A DNA stretch of 64,000 bases from Dipteris shenzhenensis (lineage: Eukaryota; Polypodiophyta; Polypodiopsida; Gleicheniales): assembly GCA_047967505.1 (NCBI GenBank), contig CM106540.1; one strand, given 5' to 3'. Position numbers and translations under genes: made by a program. Shown here one piece after another: positions 33,248-49,640 of the stretch. Numbering within the stretch: position 1 is the stretch's first letter; each line of letters starts with the position of its first letter. The notes under the pieces were generated by a model. That model had not been told where the DNA came from, searched no databases, and saw nothing but the letters and a program-made list of their open reading frames with translations.

Positions 33248-36200
33248 TTATGGGTCGTCGATAGCAACAATTGTTTTATGGAATTCTTGTTTGTTTTGTT
33301 TTATTGTGTTCATGTTGGTGATGTAAACATCTTTCCATGTTGTGCTTGCGGTTTTCAAAGAGTGCTCCTCTGCAATGAACGGTAGGTACAACAAACAAAG
33401 CTCTCTGTAGTGATTTGTGGGGTCTTTCGCTTTGGAGTAGTTATTAAATCTGATAATTTTTTGATTTTTCCTTTGCCTGGTTTTTCCTTGTACGGTGCTG
33501 TACTGGCTTGCATATTTTGTGAGACAAACGTGTACAAGCTCTTGTGACCTATTCTTGTATTTTGTAATTATGTCATCAAAGAATATGCTAGTGCTGCGTG
33601 GGTCCATCCTCTCCAGCTGCCATCGTCTTTTTAGTAACATTGTGCGCTCCTTGGGTACGCTAGTGTCTATGTACATGAATTCGCATGTCATACTTGTGAG
33701 AGGCATTGAAAGCAATAGGTACACCGCTTGCTGCACGCTAATGTGCTGCATGTTCAGTATTGCGTTTCCAACTTTTCTTGCTCTTTCGTTTGTTGGTTCA
33801 CCACACCTAATGCTCCTGTCTAGTGCCTCCTTCACAGCATCAAGGGTTGCTTTGTCTACCTTTGCCATGTAAGAAGTGCAATAAGCAGCAGCTTCGTGAG
33901 GGTTTAGAATGAGCTGCACATTTGTATTTGCTCCCCATAGCTCTAATATTTTTGGGTTGAAGTTGTTTGTGTATATGTCTTTCCGGTTGCGATACCCTCA
34001 ACGATAGGGCTGCTAGATATTGCTCCTCTGTGAATCCAAAGTGGTTTAAGAAATCATCGAAGGTCATACTCTCGATGCTTGTTTCTTCGATTACTTTATA
34101 AATGTGCGTCAAGTCTTTGCCCAATCTTTTGAATTGAAAGCGCTCATCCATGGGCTAGATGATCATTGTTTCCTGCATTGGGGGCCTGGGAAAACCGAAT
34201 CTGTAAGTTCTTTTGTGCTTGCAACATGTCTTACGGTGCTTGTGCCTTTGAATTTCTTTTTCTGGCACGTCCAAAGCATCGATGTCAGTTGTAATGTACC
34301 TATCAACGAAGTTGGTGATCTCTTGCGATGTTGCACTTGCAATATTTGGAGTATCTTCCACCCACAGCAGTCCATGGTCATGTTGGCTTCCTCTATTTTG
34401 GAACTCAGTCACGAAGTAGTCGTTGATTGCGCCTATCGCTGAGTTATCTTTTCGAATCAATTTCTTCAGGGCTTCAAACCTGTGGACGTAGTACCTTGCA
34501 CAGTTGTTACCGGATCTGATCGGATGAGATCACGGACCTGAGCGCTAGTGCTGTGAATTGCGTTTTGATGTTTATTAGGATTAAGAACGTGCAGGCATTC
34601 GATTAGGGGCTCCCACAGTCTCTCAACAGCCGATAGTGTGACAAAGAAGGTTGGCGCTCCTAACTGCCTCAACATTGTGAACAAGTTCTTCAGCAGTTGA
34701 TTCTTGTAATCCAAAGATGTCCGTAAGGACACGAAGTCTTTGTACCCAATGTTTGACTGTAACAATTTTTCGATGTTGGTGTCCTTTGTTGCATCCTCAA
34801 TGCGCAATGTTCGTCCTTGTAGTTGCCCTTTGCGCATTCTGACCCAAGTGGAGGAAACGACTTGCTTCACGATGATTTTCATTGTCTTAAAGAAGAGGTT
34901 CTCAATAGACAATGCGAATCTTCTGTTCTTGTTCTTTAGTTCCCATTGCGCTATCTTCTGATATGTGGTCGAAGAGGGCAGCGTGTACTTTCGTTCGTGG
35001 CCAAAGAACAATGTTGGGAACGCAAGCTCTTCACAATGCTTGTCCTTTAAATTGCTTAGGGGCGAGAAGCCTTCTGAGGATGCCACATTTATAGTCCGGT
35101 CTACAATTTGTTGTGCTGTGTAGATCCCGTGCACGAGCGTGTCTGTAAATACATCGTCGTCATCGCCCTCATTCTCAATCGTGATAGTTGGCATGTCTGT
35201 TGCTTGGTTTTCTGAACCAATGGCCTTGATGTGTTCCATCCATGCCGCGTTTAGTCGAAGACCATTGTCCTTGTAAAGAGGTGACTCGATTAGCTCATTC
35301 AATGCTTTCATTGTCAATTTTGGGCGCACAACACCGGACATGTAACTGTGGGTGTATTCAAGCTTACGCTTTACAGACACCATCATGGTTGCCACATCGT
35401 CAATGAATCGCGGCAAAACTGTTTGTGCCTTGTGCACGTTTGCGAATATGTTGACGATACTACCACGCATACCACATTGTCCATCGTATGAGAGTTACCT
35501 GATTTGAGCAAATGGGATCCTGATGGAGATGAGTCGTTGCTCGACGCTGTTTAAAGTGCACGCTAAGCGAGTAGGCTCATTGAGGGCAACAAACTTCTCG
35601 CAGAATTTAGGGACTTGGTGTTTCCTTATTTGCTTTGCGCAGGAGCTGCAGTAGCGTGTGTCCACAAACGGCAACTGAGGGACAATCACATCTTGTTCCT
35701 GTAGGAACAAATGATTGGCGTTGTTAAGGCGGTGCAACTTGCTCGCGAACGATAGCACACCACAACTCGCACGTGCGTATCGTGGGCTGTCACTCACTTT
35801 TACCTGATACAGCTGCTGCTCGGTCAACTAGGTCGTTCTTCTATCTGCTGTCGACCTTCGTTTTCTTTTCCGGCTGCTGTGTTGGTTCTCACTGTTTTGA
35901 ACTGCCAAACAAGCTTCGTTGGCTCTGTCAAAAGGCTCACCACGAAGAACTGCAGTTGTTGCATTAACATGTAGAGAATAACTGGCAGTTCCTCAGGTCC
36001 TTCTACTCGGTAGAAGGAATCCACTTGCAGCAAATCCCTATATTGTTCTACGGACTACCACAGTAATGGTATCACAATTTCGGTGGTCGCTAAAGTCAGG
36101 ATAGTTTGCATTGCGGGCTTTGTATGTCCCATACTTGGCTAATAGTTTTCCCTCAAAAGCAAATCTGTGCTGTATGAATTCGCAAACCATGTCAATGGAT

Positions 36201-36290
36201 AGGACAGGTAAGGAATTCCCCCCTCCGATAAAGTTCTCTCTCAAAGGGATAATCGCACGCACATTGTAATCACTCCCATGCAAAGGTGGG
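33248..36290 (-). pseudogene. Helentron Rep region with DUF6570-like N-terminus
   Basis: N-terminal part (35495-35830): YCSSCAKQIRKHQVPKF and EQRLISIRIPFAQIR, DUF6570-like, ending at a TAA (35495) where Gln fits, after which the same frame continues. Central part (34466-35470): APTFFVTLSAVE, the Helitron-like N signature. After a shift near 34510: NDYFVTEFQNRGSQHDHGLLW, carrying the HUH pair in QHDHG. Then HEAAAYCTSYMAKV, the Tyr motif, in 33248-33919. Rep nicks and joins single-strand DNA during rolling-circle transposition (family knowledge). At least three lesions make this copy inactive. Confidence 0.8.
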
Positions 36291-37155
36291 GCACTACTAC
36301 GATTATCTCATAATGAAGCATTGGATGTGGCATCATCTTCGTACTCCCTTTTAATTGATGATTGTCTTGATGCTAGAAATGCACATAGGAAGCATCAATA
36401 ACAAAACTGATATGCTGTGAACTTTTATAACATTATCATCCACCAAGTAACAGAATATATAATCCCACCATGTCAAGGTAGTTTGAATAAAATAAAGAAT
36501 TATGGCCACAAAAAAAACGGCGTGAGGCAATCTGGTTGCTGTACAATTCCTTTAACAGCACAGTTCGCTTCGATCGCTTGTTGGAGACCTTCATTTGTTT
36601 CTGTCATTAAGAAACCTCCTCCTTGATATTCACCACAGACATGTCCGATATCCTGTTCGATCCTATATCGTCACCAACGTTCTCAGTCAGGCCTTCACCT
36701 GTCACGTACAATAAAAATACATTATTCTGATTTCAAAATTCAAGGATAACGTCGACAATAACTCAGTATGGAATCAATCTACCTTGCATTGGACAGTCAG
36801 ATTCGTCCACTTCTTCTTTCACAGTATCAACGTAAGTACTAGCGAACTGTTCCAGTTCTGCCAGATGCAACTGCAACACGTAAAGCACAACTCAGAAAAG
36901 TCGAACAAACGAAGGAAGGAAGCAAGGAATAGGAGTAATAAAAGAAAACAAGTTCATAAAACCAACACAACACAGATACCCCTTTCGAAGGTGTCACTTC
37001 CAACAGCTGACCCCATCGATAGAGAAGCCGAGACATGCGAAGGAGAAGCCATGGATGCAGCGAAGATGGAGATGAGCAACGGATTAGCGAGGCTCTTGCA
37101 AAGTAAGGACAGTAGTGAACGACAGCGAATGATCCACCGAACATAATATCCTACA

Positions 37156-37167
37156 TTTTTATAGACT
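37156..37167 (-). promoter_or_regulatory. TATA-like box upstream of the Helentron reading frame
   Basis: The minus strand reads tctataaaaatg here, about 100 bp before a minus-strand ATG at about 37052 (MASPSHVSAS). Spacing fits a pol II core promoter; no other support. Confidence 0.35.
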
Positions 37168-40131
37168 TCCTGAGAACACCGTGTTCCCAACTCCAACCCG
37201 AGAAGGCATGTTACCGTCATCCTCTCCACAATCGAAAGGGGCCTGAAGTCGCGTGACAGCATAGCCCGGCCAATGAATACCAAAGGAAATGCCAAAAAAG
37301 CCATCAAGCAACTCCGACGAGCCATGCACGCTTTGTTTGCATTTCTGCCAGCACAGATCCGCCAATTGATCGAAGCCAAACACCCATTGCCCTGTTCCCC
37401 AAAGTTCCGAAGAGCCATGCAAGCTTCTTTGGCAATCGTTCCAGCATAGTTACAGCACTAGACCGTAGAGTTGCAGAAATTTCGGAGAGAAGCCATGCTG
37501 CAACTTCGGGGAGGTGCAGAAATGTCGGGGCTAAACGACATCCATCAACCATCTGCCCCATCTGGAATACTACCAATCAAGACAACACACGTGCCAACGA
37601 AACCGCAGAAAACAGTCTCAACCAACCGTGTGGCCGAGAAAACAGTCTCAACAAACCGGCAGCCTACACGTGTCACAATGCTAAACGGGACGTGCCACAT
37701 CATTTTCCCTTTCTTTAAACGAAACACCTTTACTAAAGCCTACCCTTGGGAGGGTAGGCCAAAAAGCGTCCATCCATTTGGTAGCACCAGGTCTAGGGCT
37801 TCTGGAACATCCTTCCATCTGTCCCACAAGGTACAAGCCTTTGGAGAGGCTCGCTTCGAATAGGGGGCAAGTATAGAACCTTGCCAAGAACTAAGGCAAT
37901 GGTGCTGAGTTCGAGTAATAGTATCTCGTAGAGTCCAAGGAAGTGGATCCACACAGGGCATTCATGAAGCAGAACCTCCTCTAGGGTGAAGGATGCACTC
38001 CAGGGTATCGCATAGACAAGGTTGCCTCTGTAGCCAATAGCACTAGAAACCTAGCCACTCTCTCTCACCCGCGTTAAGCACTATGGCTTGGAAAAACCCT
38101 CTCCCCACAAAACTGAAGTTGATAAGGGTGGCTTTGCCTTGATAGGCTGTTCAAAACCATTTTGGGAAGTCGTCTTCTGTTAGGACTCTTCCCAAGAAGA
38201 GCATACAAATCCCACAGTCGAGGAGGCGGCTATAGGGTGGCTATACTCTCGGTAGAGGCTTTTTGGTTGGATATCAACTTGCAGATGGAGGACCTTTCGA
38301 TTAGTCCCTTTGTTGCCCTGAAACTATTCCTTCTTCCTGATGTTATCCTTTGGAGGTCATAATCGAGGCATGCAAGGTCCATCGCTTGCATGCCGTCAAG
38401 TCCTTTCTTGAGTGCATCTGCGACGACGACGACGATTGACGCCAGATCTTCTGTCAATTGTTCGCTGTCCTCATTAGTTCTCTACACCTTACGGGCTGAA
38501 ATATCTATTGACAACTGCGAACGATTCACTTCCTGTAGGTGGATCTTGTCTGCGGGCATCTTGTGGAACACGGATTGATTCAGACATTGGTCATGATGTT
38601 CGCACTAAAATGGAGCCGATTCAACGACATACTTTTGCATTCAAACTATTAGCTTTAATAAACTTAATGTCTAAAAGATTGCCATTTCCAAGGTATTTCA
38701 GATCGTCAAATAGTTCCCAAGGCCATTCAACATTTGACTTTACAAATGAAGTTGCAAGAAAAATGCAGTCTGAAATGGACAACGATGTCATGTCCAATAG
38801 GAAAAGAAAGTTGCTAGGCTCAAACAGAAAGTATATAATTATTAAGAGGCGATGAATCATGACACTAATTCTAGAACCCAAGAGCAACTTCACAAGAGAT
38901 TAAGAAATAGAGTCTCTTTAAAACTCCTCCTCCTGAAAGAGAGTCGCAATAGCTCCTATCAACAACCTCCTTGAGTAATGAAGAAACTGTAACGAGCAAA
39001 GGCCATGTTAAGAAATGGAATGAAGGAGGAATCAAAGTTGGATGACCAAGGGAAACCAATTTGGGTTGCAAAGGTTGCTCGGATGGTAGGGATGAAATGG
39101 GAATCCCTAGCACATTCATAGCGTTATGGTATGAACCCAAAGCATTAAAAAAATCTTCCCAAAGAGGTATACAATGAAACAACTTTATCAGAGTTGTTTG
39201 AAAAAGAAACGAGAATGGGTTCCAAACAAAGAGGGCTTGGTTGAAGTGGAGGTGAGTAGATCATCCATTGTAGGAAATCAAGGACTCGAAATCTTAAAAA
39301 GAAGCATGGGTACGATGTGAAAAAAAGTATCATGATCCTTGAGAGCAGCCTCAAACATATCAAATATTATTTGTGTGGACTTGATCCGATTGAAGATGCA
39401 ATAACATAGTTTGATGACTCAAAAAGAGATTCCAAAGCATAAGTGCAAATATGTCCCTATGTGGAGGTCCCCTCTCAGTGATCTTATACATAATTTTTCA
39501 AAAGGGTGTATCTTTACACCACCTCTATATTGACATCAACAACTCTTGAATTCTATCTATTATTAATTATTAATTACTAATTAATAAAAAACTAGTTAGT
39601 AATAAAAGTAGTTAATAATTAAAGAATTAACAAAAAGTAATAAAAATTAATAATTAATTAATAATTAAAAAATTAATAAAAATAAATAAAAATTAATGAA
39701 TAAAGAATTAAGTATAAATCATAATAATTAAAAATTAGCTAGTAATAGAAGGCTCAAAGCTTAGGTGGGCATGTAAGGATCAAGCCTTATGTGGCCACAT
39801 ATTAAGGGGTGTGTCACATGTGGCCCCTCACTATACTTGCACCTTTGCTTCTACAAATCATAATTTGTGGAGATAGATATACATAGTGTTGCAAAAACAT
39901 CCTTTTTTAAGTCTACTAGGTCAATATCAAGTGGAGGTGAATGGTTTAGAAAAAAAAGTCCAAAACAAGAGAAAAAGTCCCAAAATTATGAATACAATGT
40001 TTTACAAGCATTTAACCCATAATCCAATTGATATTTTCATAGCTTCTATTACCTCTTCCCCTTTTGTATTGATAGCAAGTCTTTAGGACTTACTTCGACA
40101 TAAGATAATTATATTCCCTCTACCTCAAGAT
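37168..40131. other. No gene recognised
   Basis: 37,300-37,700 contains several diverged ccgaagagccatgcaagc-like segments and a short duplicate of aaaacagtctcaac. 38,230-38,860 has unconvincing frames on both strands. 39,540-39,760 is a nearly pure A/T stretch built from taattaat and aataaaaatt units. Nothing supports a gene. Confidence 0.5.
39545..39750. repeat. A/T-only low-complexity stretch
   Basis: Reiterated taattaat / attaataaaa units, almost without G or C. Confidence 0.85.
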
Positions 40132-40864
40132 TGTTAGATATCAATGCTCCACTCTCGTGTAACTACGCGGGAATCAACTAACTCTACTTGTAAGCCCCCC
40201 ATATGAAGAGAAGGCATTTGAGTAGCTTGGTTATCCGGTAGGTCCTGATTTGGACACCAGATGGGGGGCCATGTGTGGCCTGATGGCTGGACGGCTTCAG
40301 ATAGAGTTGGCACACCGCCAACTAGGCTACATGCAAGTGCGGGAAGGCATCCCATGACTGACCACACTGAGAGTAAACGAAGCATTTCTCGGGGCAGCCC
40401 ACTCTCGGGTTACGGGGCCTGTTTGGAGCCCCAGATGATCCCGGATGGCTCTGGGCCGAACGGGCACCGTAGGTAAGTTGCTCTATTTTATGCCACGGTT
40501 CTATTGTGTGGTTGGTGGCCTATTTCGGGACCGACCCCCAGTCGACCATTTTGGATGGACTGGGTCGATCACCCAATTGGGTCTAACCGACTACGACTAG
40601 TGGCTATATAAGAGCAAGCCCATGAAGCCCATTTCATCACTGGCTACAACAACCCTGATTCCTTAGCATCCAGCCTCTGTCCTCTACTGTTTCTAGCAAG
40701 CCATCGAAGCTCCTCACACAGGAGCGCACGGTTGGGAGGCAGTGCCATCTATTGTATCAGTTCTACAGTAATCAAACTTTTGATTCTCCATACTATCTAC
40801 TTTTCTCTCTTACGTACGAGATCCTGTTATCTGTTGAGCACAGATGTTGTATTGTTTTCTTACA
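40132..40864 (+). repeat. 5' LTR of copia element 2
   Basis: 733 bp, TG...CA. Contains a TATA box (ctatataagag, about 40603-40613) placed as expected for the element's promoter. Confidence 0.92.
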
Positions 40865-40876
40865 TGGTATCAGAGC
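40865..40876 (+). promoter_or_regulatory. Primer-binding site, copia element 2
   Basis: tggtatcagagc directly after the LTR, complementary to initiator tRNA-Met. Confidence 0.9.
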
Positions 40877-40934
40877 CTGGACTCTAGCAAGAAGATTTGG
40901 TAGTGTGTTTCTATTTGCGAGTAGATTGTGAGAG

Positions 40935-43900
40935 ATGGCCCAGCCCGCAAGACTGCGAATCCCACCGTTCGACGAAAGCGGAAAGTTAGATGGCACTAAC
41001 TATCCACTCTGGAAGTTCAAGATGAAGACCATCCTAAGCGCATACGAATTTTGGGATACTGCTACTGGGGGACATGAAGCCGGTTGCGAGACCGGATTTA
41101 ACCAATGTAGGACAACAGATAGTACCGACTGCGGATGAGATTCTCGCGTGGATAAGAAGAAATGCAGATGCGCAGTATTCTATTGTCTGCAATGTAAGTG
41201 ACTCTGTCATGGCGTTAATTCAACATGTCACCACAGTGGAGGAGGCATGGACGGTCTTGAAAGTTCAGTACGAGACCACGAATCAGATGCGGATTCAGAA
41301 TCTGGAGACTCAACTCACGAACGAGAAATTGTTTGAGTCTGAAGCGACAGAGAAGTTCATCACCAGGGTGAAAAATCTGCGCGATCAAATTACTGCGATT
41401 GGCATAACCATCACCAGCGAGAATCTAGCACGAAGGTGCATACGGATTCTCCCACCAAAGTACGACGGTCTTGTTACGGCGCTCAATACATAGAACAAAA
41501 ATCGACCCCTCAACTTTGAGGATTTCAGCGCGATGCTTTTGGAGGAGATGCGTCAAAAGACGAGGACTGGAGAAGATTCGGCTTTCTATGCTGGATCAAA
41601 GAAAGGTAAGGGTAAGGACTCTGGTAACCCATCTTCTTCTGATGATAAAAAGAGAAAGAAGAAGATCAAGTGCTTCTATTGCAACAAGGCTTGCAACAAG
41701 GCAGGGCACAAGCAGAATGAGTGCTGTAAGAAGATTGCAGATGAGAACGGAGTAAAGAAAGAGTCCAACAACAGCGCGCAGGCAGTACCAATAGAGAGCT
41801 ATTCGTAGCAATTGAGGAGATTTGCACGGAGACAGTTCATGTACCTGCGGATGAACCTTGGATTATTGACAGTGGTGCATCGCGCCACATGACCAGTCGG
41901 AAGGATTGGTATACCTCTCTACAACCGGTAGGAAATGACATCCTGGTAGCAGTCGACAATGATGCAAAATGTCTAGCAAAAGAAAAAGATACGATTTCTC
42001 TCAAGTCAGATGGAGTTGTAAAACAGTTGTCCGATGTTCTTTATGTGCCAGATATCAAGAGGAACTTGTTCGTTTCTGCGATCACGGATCGGGACCTCAA
42101 AGTTTAATTCGATAACCTTGGATTATTGACAGTGGTGCATTGCGCCACATGACCAGTCGGAAGGATTGGTATACCTCTCTACAGCCGGTAGGGAATGACA
42201 TCCTGGTAACAGTCGACAATGATGCAAAATGTCCAGCAAAAGAAAAAAATACGATTGCTCTCAAGTCAGATGGAGTTGTAAAACAGTTGTCCGATGTTCT
42301 TTATGTGCCAGATATCAAGAGGAACTTGTCCGTTTCTACGATCACGGATCGGGACCTCAAAGTTCAATTCGATAAGAGTGACGCACAGATTTTGAATCTT
42401 CAAGAGAAGGTCGTTGGTAAAGGTACACGACGCAACATCTACGAACTCTCAGCTTTCAGTGCTCGAGCCGATGTGAAGAACACTAAGCTGTGGCATGAGA
42501 GGTTTGGTCATCTAAATCTTAATTCTTTAAAGGAGATGCATAAAAGTAGAATGATTGCAGACCTACCAGAAATTACAGATCTGCCCGATGTATGCGAAGC
42601 TTGCATGATGGGCAAGCAGCATCGGCAGCCCTTTCCTAAAGAGGCCAGCAGGGCAAAGGCTCCTCTAGAGCTCATTCACACGGACCTCTGCGGAAAGATG
42701 GAGACGAAAGCTTTGGGTGGTTCCTACTACTTCATGACGTTGATCGACGACTACAGTAGAAGGATATGGATATACTTCCTGAAGACTAAAGACGAGGCTT
42801 TTAGTAAGTTCAAGGAATGGCATGTAATGGTCGAGAAAGAAACGGGGAGGAAGGTGAAATTGAGATTAGACAGAGGTGGAGAGTTCACATCAACTGAATC
42901 CGAAAGTTACTGCAAAAGTCATGGGATCAAGAGACAGAAACCCTCGCCACATACTCCACAGCAAAATGTAGTAGAGCGCAAGATGCGCGTCATCTGCGAA
43001 ATGGACAGGAGTATGATGAAAGGGAAAGATTTGCCAAAGACTTTCTGGGCTGAAGCATGTAACACGACAGTTTACATTATGAATCGTAGCTACACGAAGG
43101 CTGTGAACGGGATGGCTCCACTGCAGGCCTTTTCTGGTAAGAAACCTTCAGCTGCACATTTCAGAGTTTTTGAATGTGACTGTTTTGTGCATGTCCCTGA
43201 TGCTAACAAGACCAAATGGGAACCAAAGAGCCGGAAGTGTATTTTCTTGGGCTACAGCGAAGAGACGAAGGGTTACAGTCTCTATAACCCTGTTACCAAG
43301 AAGATAATAGTAAGTCGCGATGTGGTCTTCTCAAAACAGCCGCATCAATTGGAGAAGGATGCTTCCTTCCTAGACAACCAGGACCAGGATATCCATTCAG
43401 TACAACCACTAACAGCAGACCGAACTCCCCCAACGGTGCTTGGGAGGATTCAAGATAAAAAAGAGAAAGAAGAGCCTGCAGAACCACAACGGCAACGGCC
43501 ATTCCCGAAGTGGGTAAAGTAGCTTTTGGACGACAGAGAACCTCCAACCATTGAGGAGGAACCATCCGAACACCGCCGGTCCAAGAGATTAGAGGAGCAA
43601 AGGAGGACGCAGGAACACTTGATCAACTACACTTTGATGACGGAGGTGATCCGTGCTGATGAACCCAAGTGTCTTGAAGAGGCACAAGGTAATGATAGGT
43701 GGATGGAGGCTATGCAGTCGGAGTATGGCTCCATAATGAAGAACAACACTTGGGACCTTGTGGATCAACCACCAAAACGCAAGATAATCGACACCAAGTG
43801 GGTGTACAAGACCAAGTACAAGTCTGACGGCACGTTAAATAAGTACAAGGCTCGGCTCGTGGCAAAAGGATTCGCATAGGTACATGGTTTTGATTATCAG

Positions 43901-45124
43901 GATACTTTTGCTCCCACAGCTCGACTAACCACAATTCGCAGTGTGTTGGCTTTAGCAGCCTAGGGAACTTGGCCCGTGTTTCAGATGGATGTAAAATCCG
44001 CCTTTCTGAATGGAGATCTCAAGGAGGAGGTATACGTGGAACAACCATCAAGTTTTATGATCCCTGGTTCAGAAGGTAAAGTTTATAAACTGAAGAAGAC
44101 ACTTTACGGGCTGAAACAGATCCCACGAGCGTGATACCAACGGATTGATGCCTACTTTCTACAAAACGGGTTCAAGAGGAGCCCATCTGATGCAAATTTG
44201 TATATCTTCAGAGAAGGAGGTAAGTGTATGATCGTGGTCCTTTATGTGGACGACCTTGTCATAACAGGTAATCATGAAGAGAAGATCTCGCAAACAAAGC
44301 ATTTGCTAGGAAGAGAGTTTGAAATGACAAACCTCGGACTGATGCATTTCTGTTCGGGGATTGAAGTTTGACAAGAGCCAAAAGGCATTTGGCATGGCTG
44401 AGTGCAAGACAGTTGGCACCCCTATGGAGGTTGACGTGAAGCTCTCAAACGAGGATTCATCACCACTGGTAGACGAAGCAAAGTACAGAAGGCTTGTGGA
44501 CAGTTTGATTTACTTGTGCAACACGCGACCGGACATCAGCTTTGCGATTGGTGTACTAAGCAAATTTTCCAATAAGCCCCGGGAGAACCATTGGAGGACA
44601 CGGATGCGGGTGCTGAAATACATTATGGCATCACCTATACCAAGGGCAACATCTTGACCGAATTCTATGACTCGGGTTGGGCAGGAGACGTGGACAGCAG
44701 GAGGTCAGTGACATGTTACTGTTTCTCACTTGGATCTAGAGAGTTGTCATGGGTCAACAAGAAGCAACCTACAATTGCTCTTTCTTCTATCGAGGCTGAG
44801 TACAAATCAACATGCTTTGCTTCTTGCGAGGCAGTATGGTTGAGGAGGATTTTAGGAGACATGGGTGCAGTGCAGAACAAGCCTACGCAGTTATCATGTG
44901 ACAATCAGAGTTACATGGCGATTGCAAAGAACTCTGTGTTCCACGCTCGCATAAAACACATTGAGATTCAACATCACTTTGTACGCGAGCTCATCATGGA
45001 TGGAGAGGTCGACTTGGTGTACTGTCCGACTACAGAGAATGCTGCAGACATCTTCACGAAGGCTCTTGGAAGAGACTTGCTGGAGAGGCATCTTCATCGA
45101 CTTAGCATTGGGCCGAAAAAGTAA
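40935..45124 (+). pseudogene. Copia gag-pol, element 2 (disrupted)
   Basis: Gag starts at ATG 40935 (NYPLWKFKMK) and shifts frame near 41074. The zinc knuckle near 41670 is expanded by a 12-bp duplication (CFYCNKACNKAGHKQNEC). The protease segment (IIDSGASRHMTSR) is duplicated in tandem. The integrase follows in the frame 42140-43522 (GHLN, CEACMMGKQ, HTDLCG, LRLDRGGEF, TPQQNVVERK). RT reads [25 protein letters not shown] and YVDDLVITGN; RNase H reads YDSGWAGD, SIEAEY, CDNQS and ADIFTKALG. Breaks: TAG 41491, TAA 42105-42107, TAG 43520, TAG 43877 and TAG 43961 (Gln sites in several), TGA for Trp near 44134 and 44370, a deletion around 44370, and a shift near 44590. Confidence 0.9.
41854..42373 (+). 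repeat. 260-bp tandem duplication of the protease segment
   Basis: Copies 41854-42113 and 42114-42373 both begin aaccttggattattgacagt. They differ at a few sites, including DSGASRHM versus DSGALRHM. The period is not a multiple of three, so copy 1 cannot read into copy 2. Confidence 0.95.
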
Positions 45125-45145
45125 GTTCACTTGCGGGTGGACATT

Positions 45146-45154
45146 GAGGGGGAG
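45146..45154 (+). promoter_or_regulatory. Polypurine tract, copia element 2
   Basis: gagggggag immediately before the 3' LTR. Confidence 0.85.
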
Positions 45155-45888
45155 TGTTAGATATCAATGCTCCACTCTCGTGTAACTACGCGGGAATCAG
45201 CTAACTCTACTTGTAAGCCCCCCATATGAGAAGAATGCATTTGAGTAGCTCGATTATCCGGTAGATCCTGGTTTGGACACTAGATAGGGACCATGTGTGG
45301 CCTGATGGCTGGACGGCTTCAGATAGAGTTGGCACACCGTCAACTAGGCTACATGCAAGTGCGGAAAGGCATCCCATGACTGACCGCACTGAGGGTAGAC
45401 GGATCACTTTCTGGGACGACCCACTCTCGGGTTGCGAGGCCCATTTGGAGCCCCAGATGATCCCGGATGGCTCTAGACCGAATAACAACTGAAGGTATGT
45501 TGCTCTATTTTACGCCACGGTTCTATCGTGTGATCGGTAGCCTATTTCAGGACTGATCCCCAATCGACCGTTTGAACGGACTGGATCGGTCACCCAATTG
45601 GGTCTAACCGACTACGACTAGTGGCTATATAAGAGCAAGCCCGTGAAGCCCATTTCATCACTGGCTATAGCAACCCTGATTCCTTAGCATCCAGTCTTCG
45701 TCCTCTACTGTTTCCAGCACGCCATCAAAGCTCCTCACACAAGAGTGCACGGTTGGGAGGCAACGCCATCTATTGTATCAGTTCTACAATAATCAAATTT
45801 TTGATTCTCCATACTATCTGCTTTTCTCTCTTGCGTACGAGATCCTGTTATCTGTTGAGCACAGACGTTGTATTGTTTTTATCTTATA
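45155..45888 (+). repeat. 3' LTR of copia element 2
   Basis: Close copy of the 5' LTR, with its TATA box at 45626-45633. The end is slightly altered. Confidence 0.9.
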
Positions 45889-46533
45889 GCATACTAATTG
45901 CTTCGGAATGGTGACACATGTATGTCCTTACCTTCAAGTAATTCTCAAGGCGTATGTATTGTTAATCCCTTATGGGTACATAAATAATGGGTCTTTGGTA
46001 CTCAAAATTTATAGCTCGACCTAGGAATGTTCGAATAAAGCAAGTCACATTGCATAGCTAATTTTTCATACAAAAATTTCAAAATATAAAGCATTCTTGA
46101 TGTTAATCTCCCTAAAAGTTAGCAAAAGATGGGCAACAAAGATTTTTTGCAAAAAAAACATGGGCAACAAAGAAGCACAAACGATGTGGTATAAGGAGAA
46201 GCCGAATGGTCTTATATAATAAACTTCAAAATGCAAAGAACTTGAAAAGTCCAAAGAGCAAAAGTAAAACTTAGCTTTGCCTACTCACACTCCCTTATAC
46301 CAAAATCCTCGTAGTAATTATAAAAGCTTGTTTCTTTATTTGTCTAAACTTTCATATAAATACTTCATCGCACATACGTGCATGCACGTGTGTGTGCCTA
46401 CTAATGAGGAAAATGCTAATTCCTTGCTTACACATCGTGCTACATCAAACGTCCTCCATGAATTCACTAATTTCACATCTCGATCCTTCACTTGGTTGCT
46501 ACATAGAACAAGCGCCTCTTCCATACTCGCATG
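45889..46533. other. No gene recognised
   Basis: AT-rich, short frames only. It probably includes the 3' flank of the ADH-like gene to its right. Confidence 0.5.

Positions 46534-49640
<3,107 letters not shown>

Larger units (their letters stand above)
30537..37167 (-). mobile_element. Helentron-type rolling-circle element, decayed
   Basis: Minus-strand order DUF6570-like N-terminus, Helitron Rep (HUH), Pif1-type helicase, AP-endonuclease: the Rep-Hel-EN order of Helentrons. Each block has shifts or stops. A 560-bp repeat-rich stretch separates helicase from endonuclease. Terminal hairpins and target site were not identified, so the outer limits are approximate; the 5' limit is set by a TATA-like promoter at 37156-37167. 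Confidence 0.75.
40132..45888 (+). mobile_element. Ty1/copia element 2
   Basis: Direct repeats 40132-40864 and 45155-45888 (starting TGTTAGATATCAATGC), PBS after the left copy, PPT before the right copy, gag-pol between. No target duplication is evident; the right LTR end differs (cttata for cttaca plus a short insertion). Confidence 0.92.

Noticed and set aside
43520-43522. CAG-to-TAG example in copia 2
   Set aside because: The family residue at this variable linker site is unknown, so it was not counted as Gln-derived.
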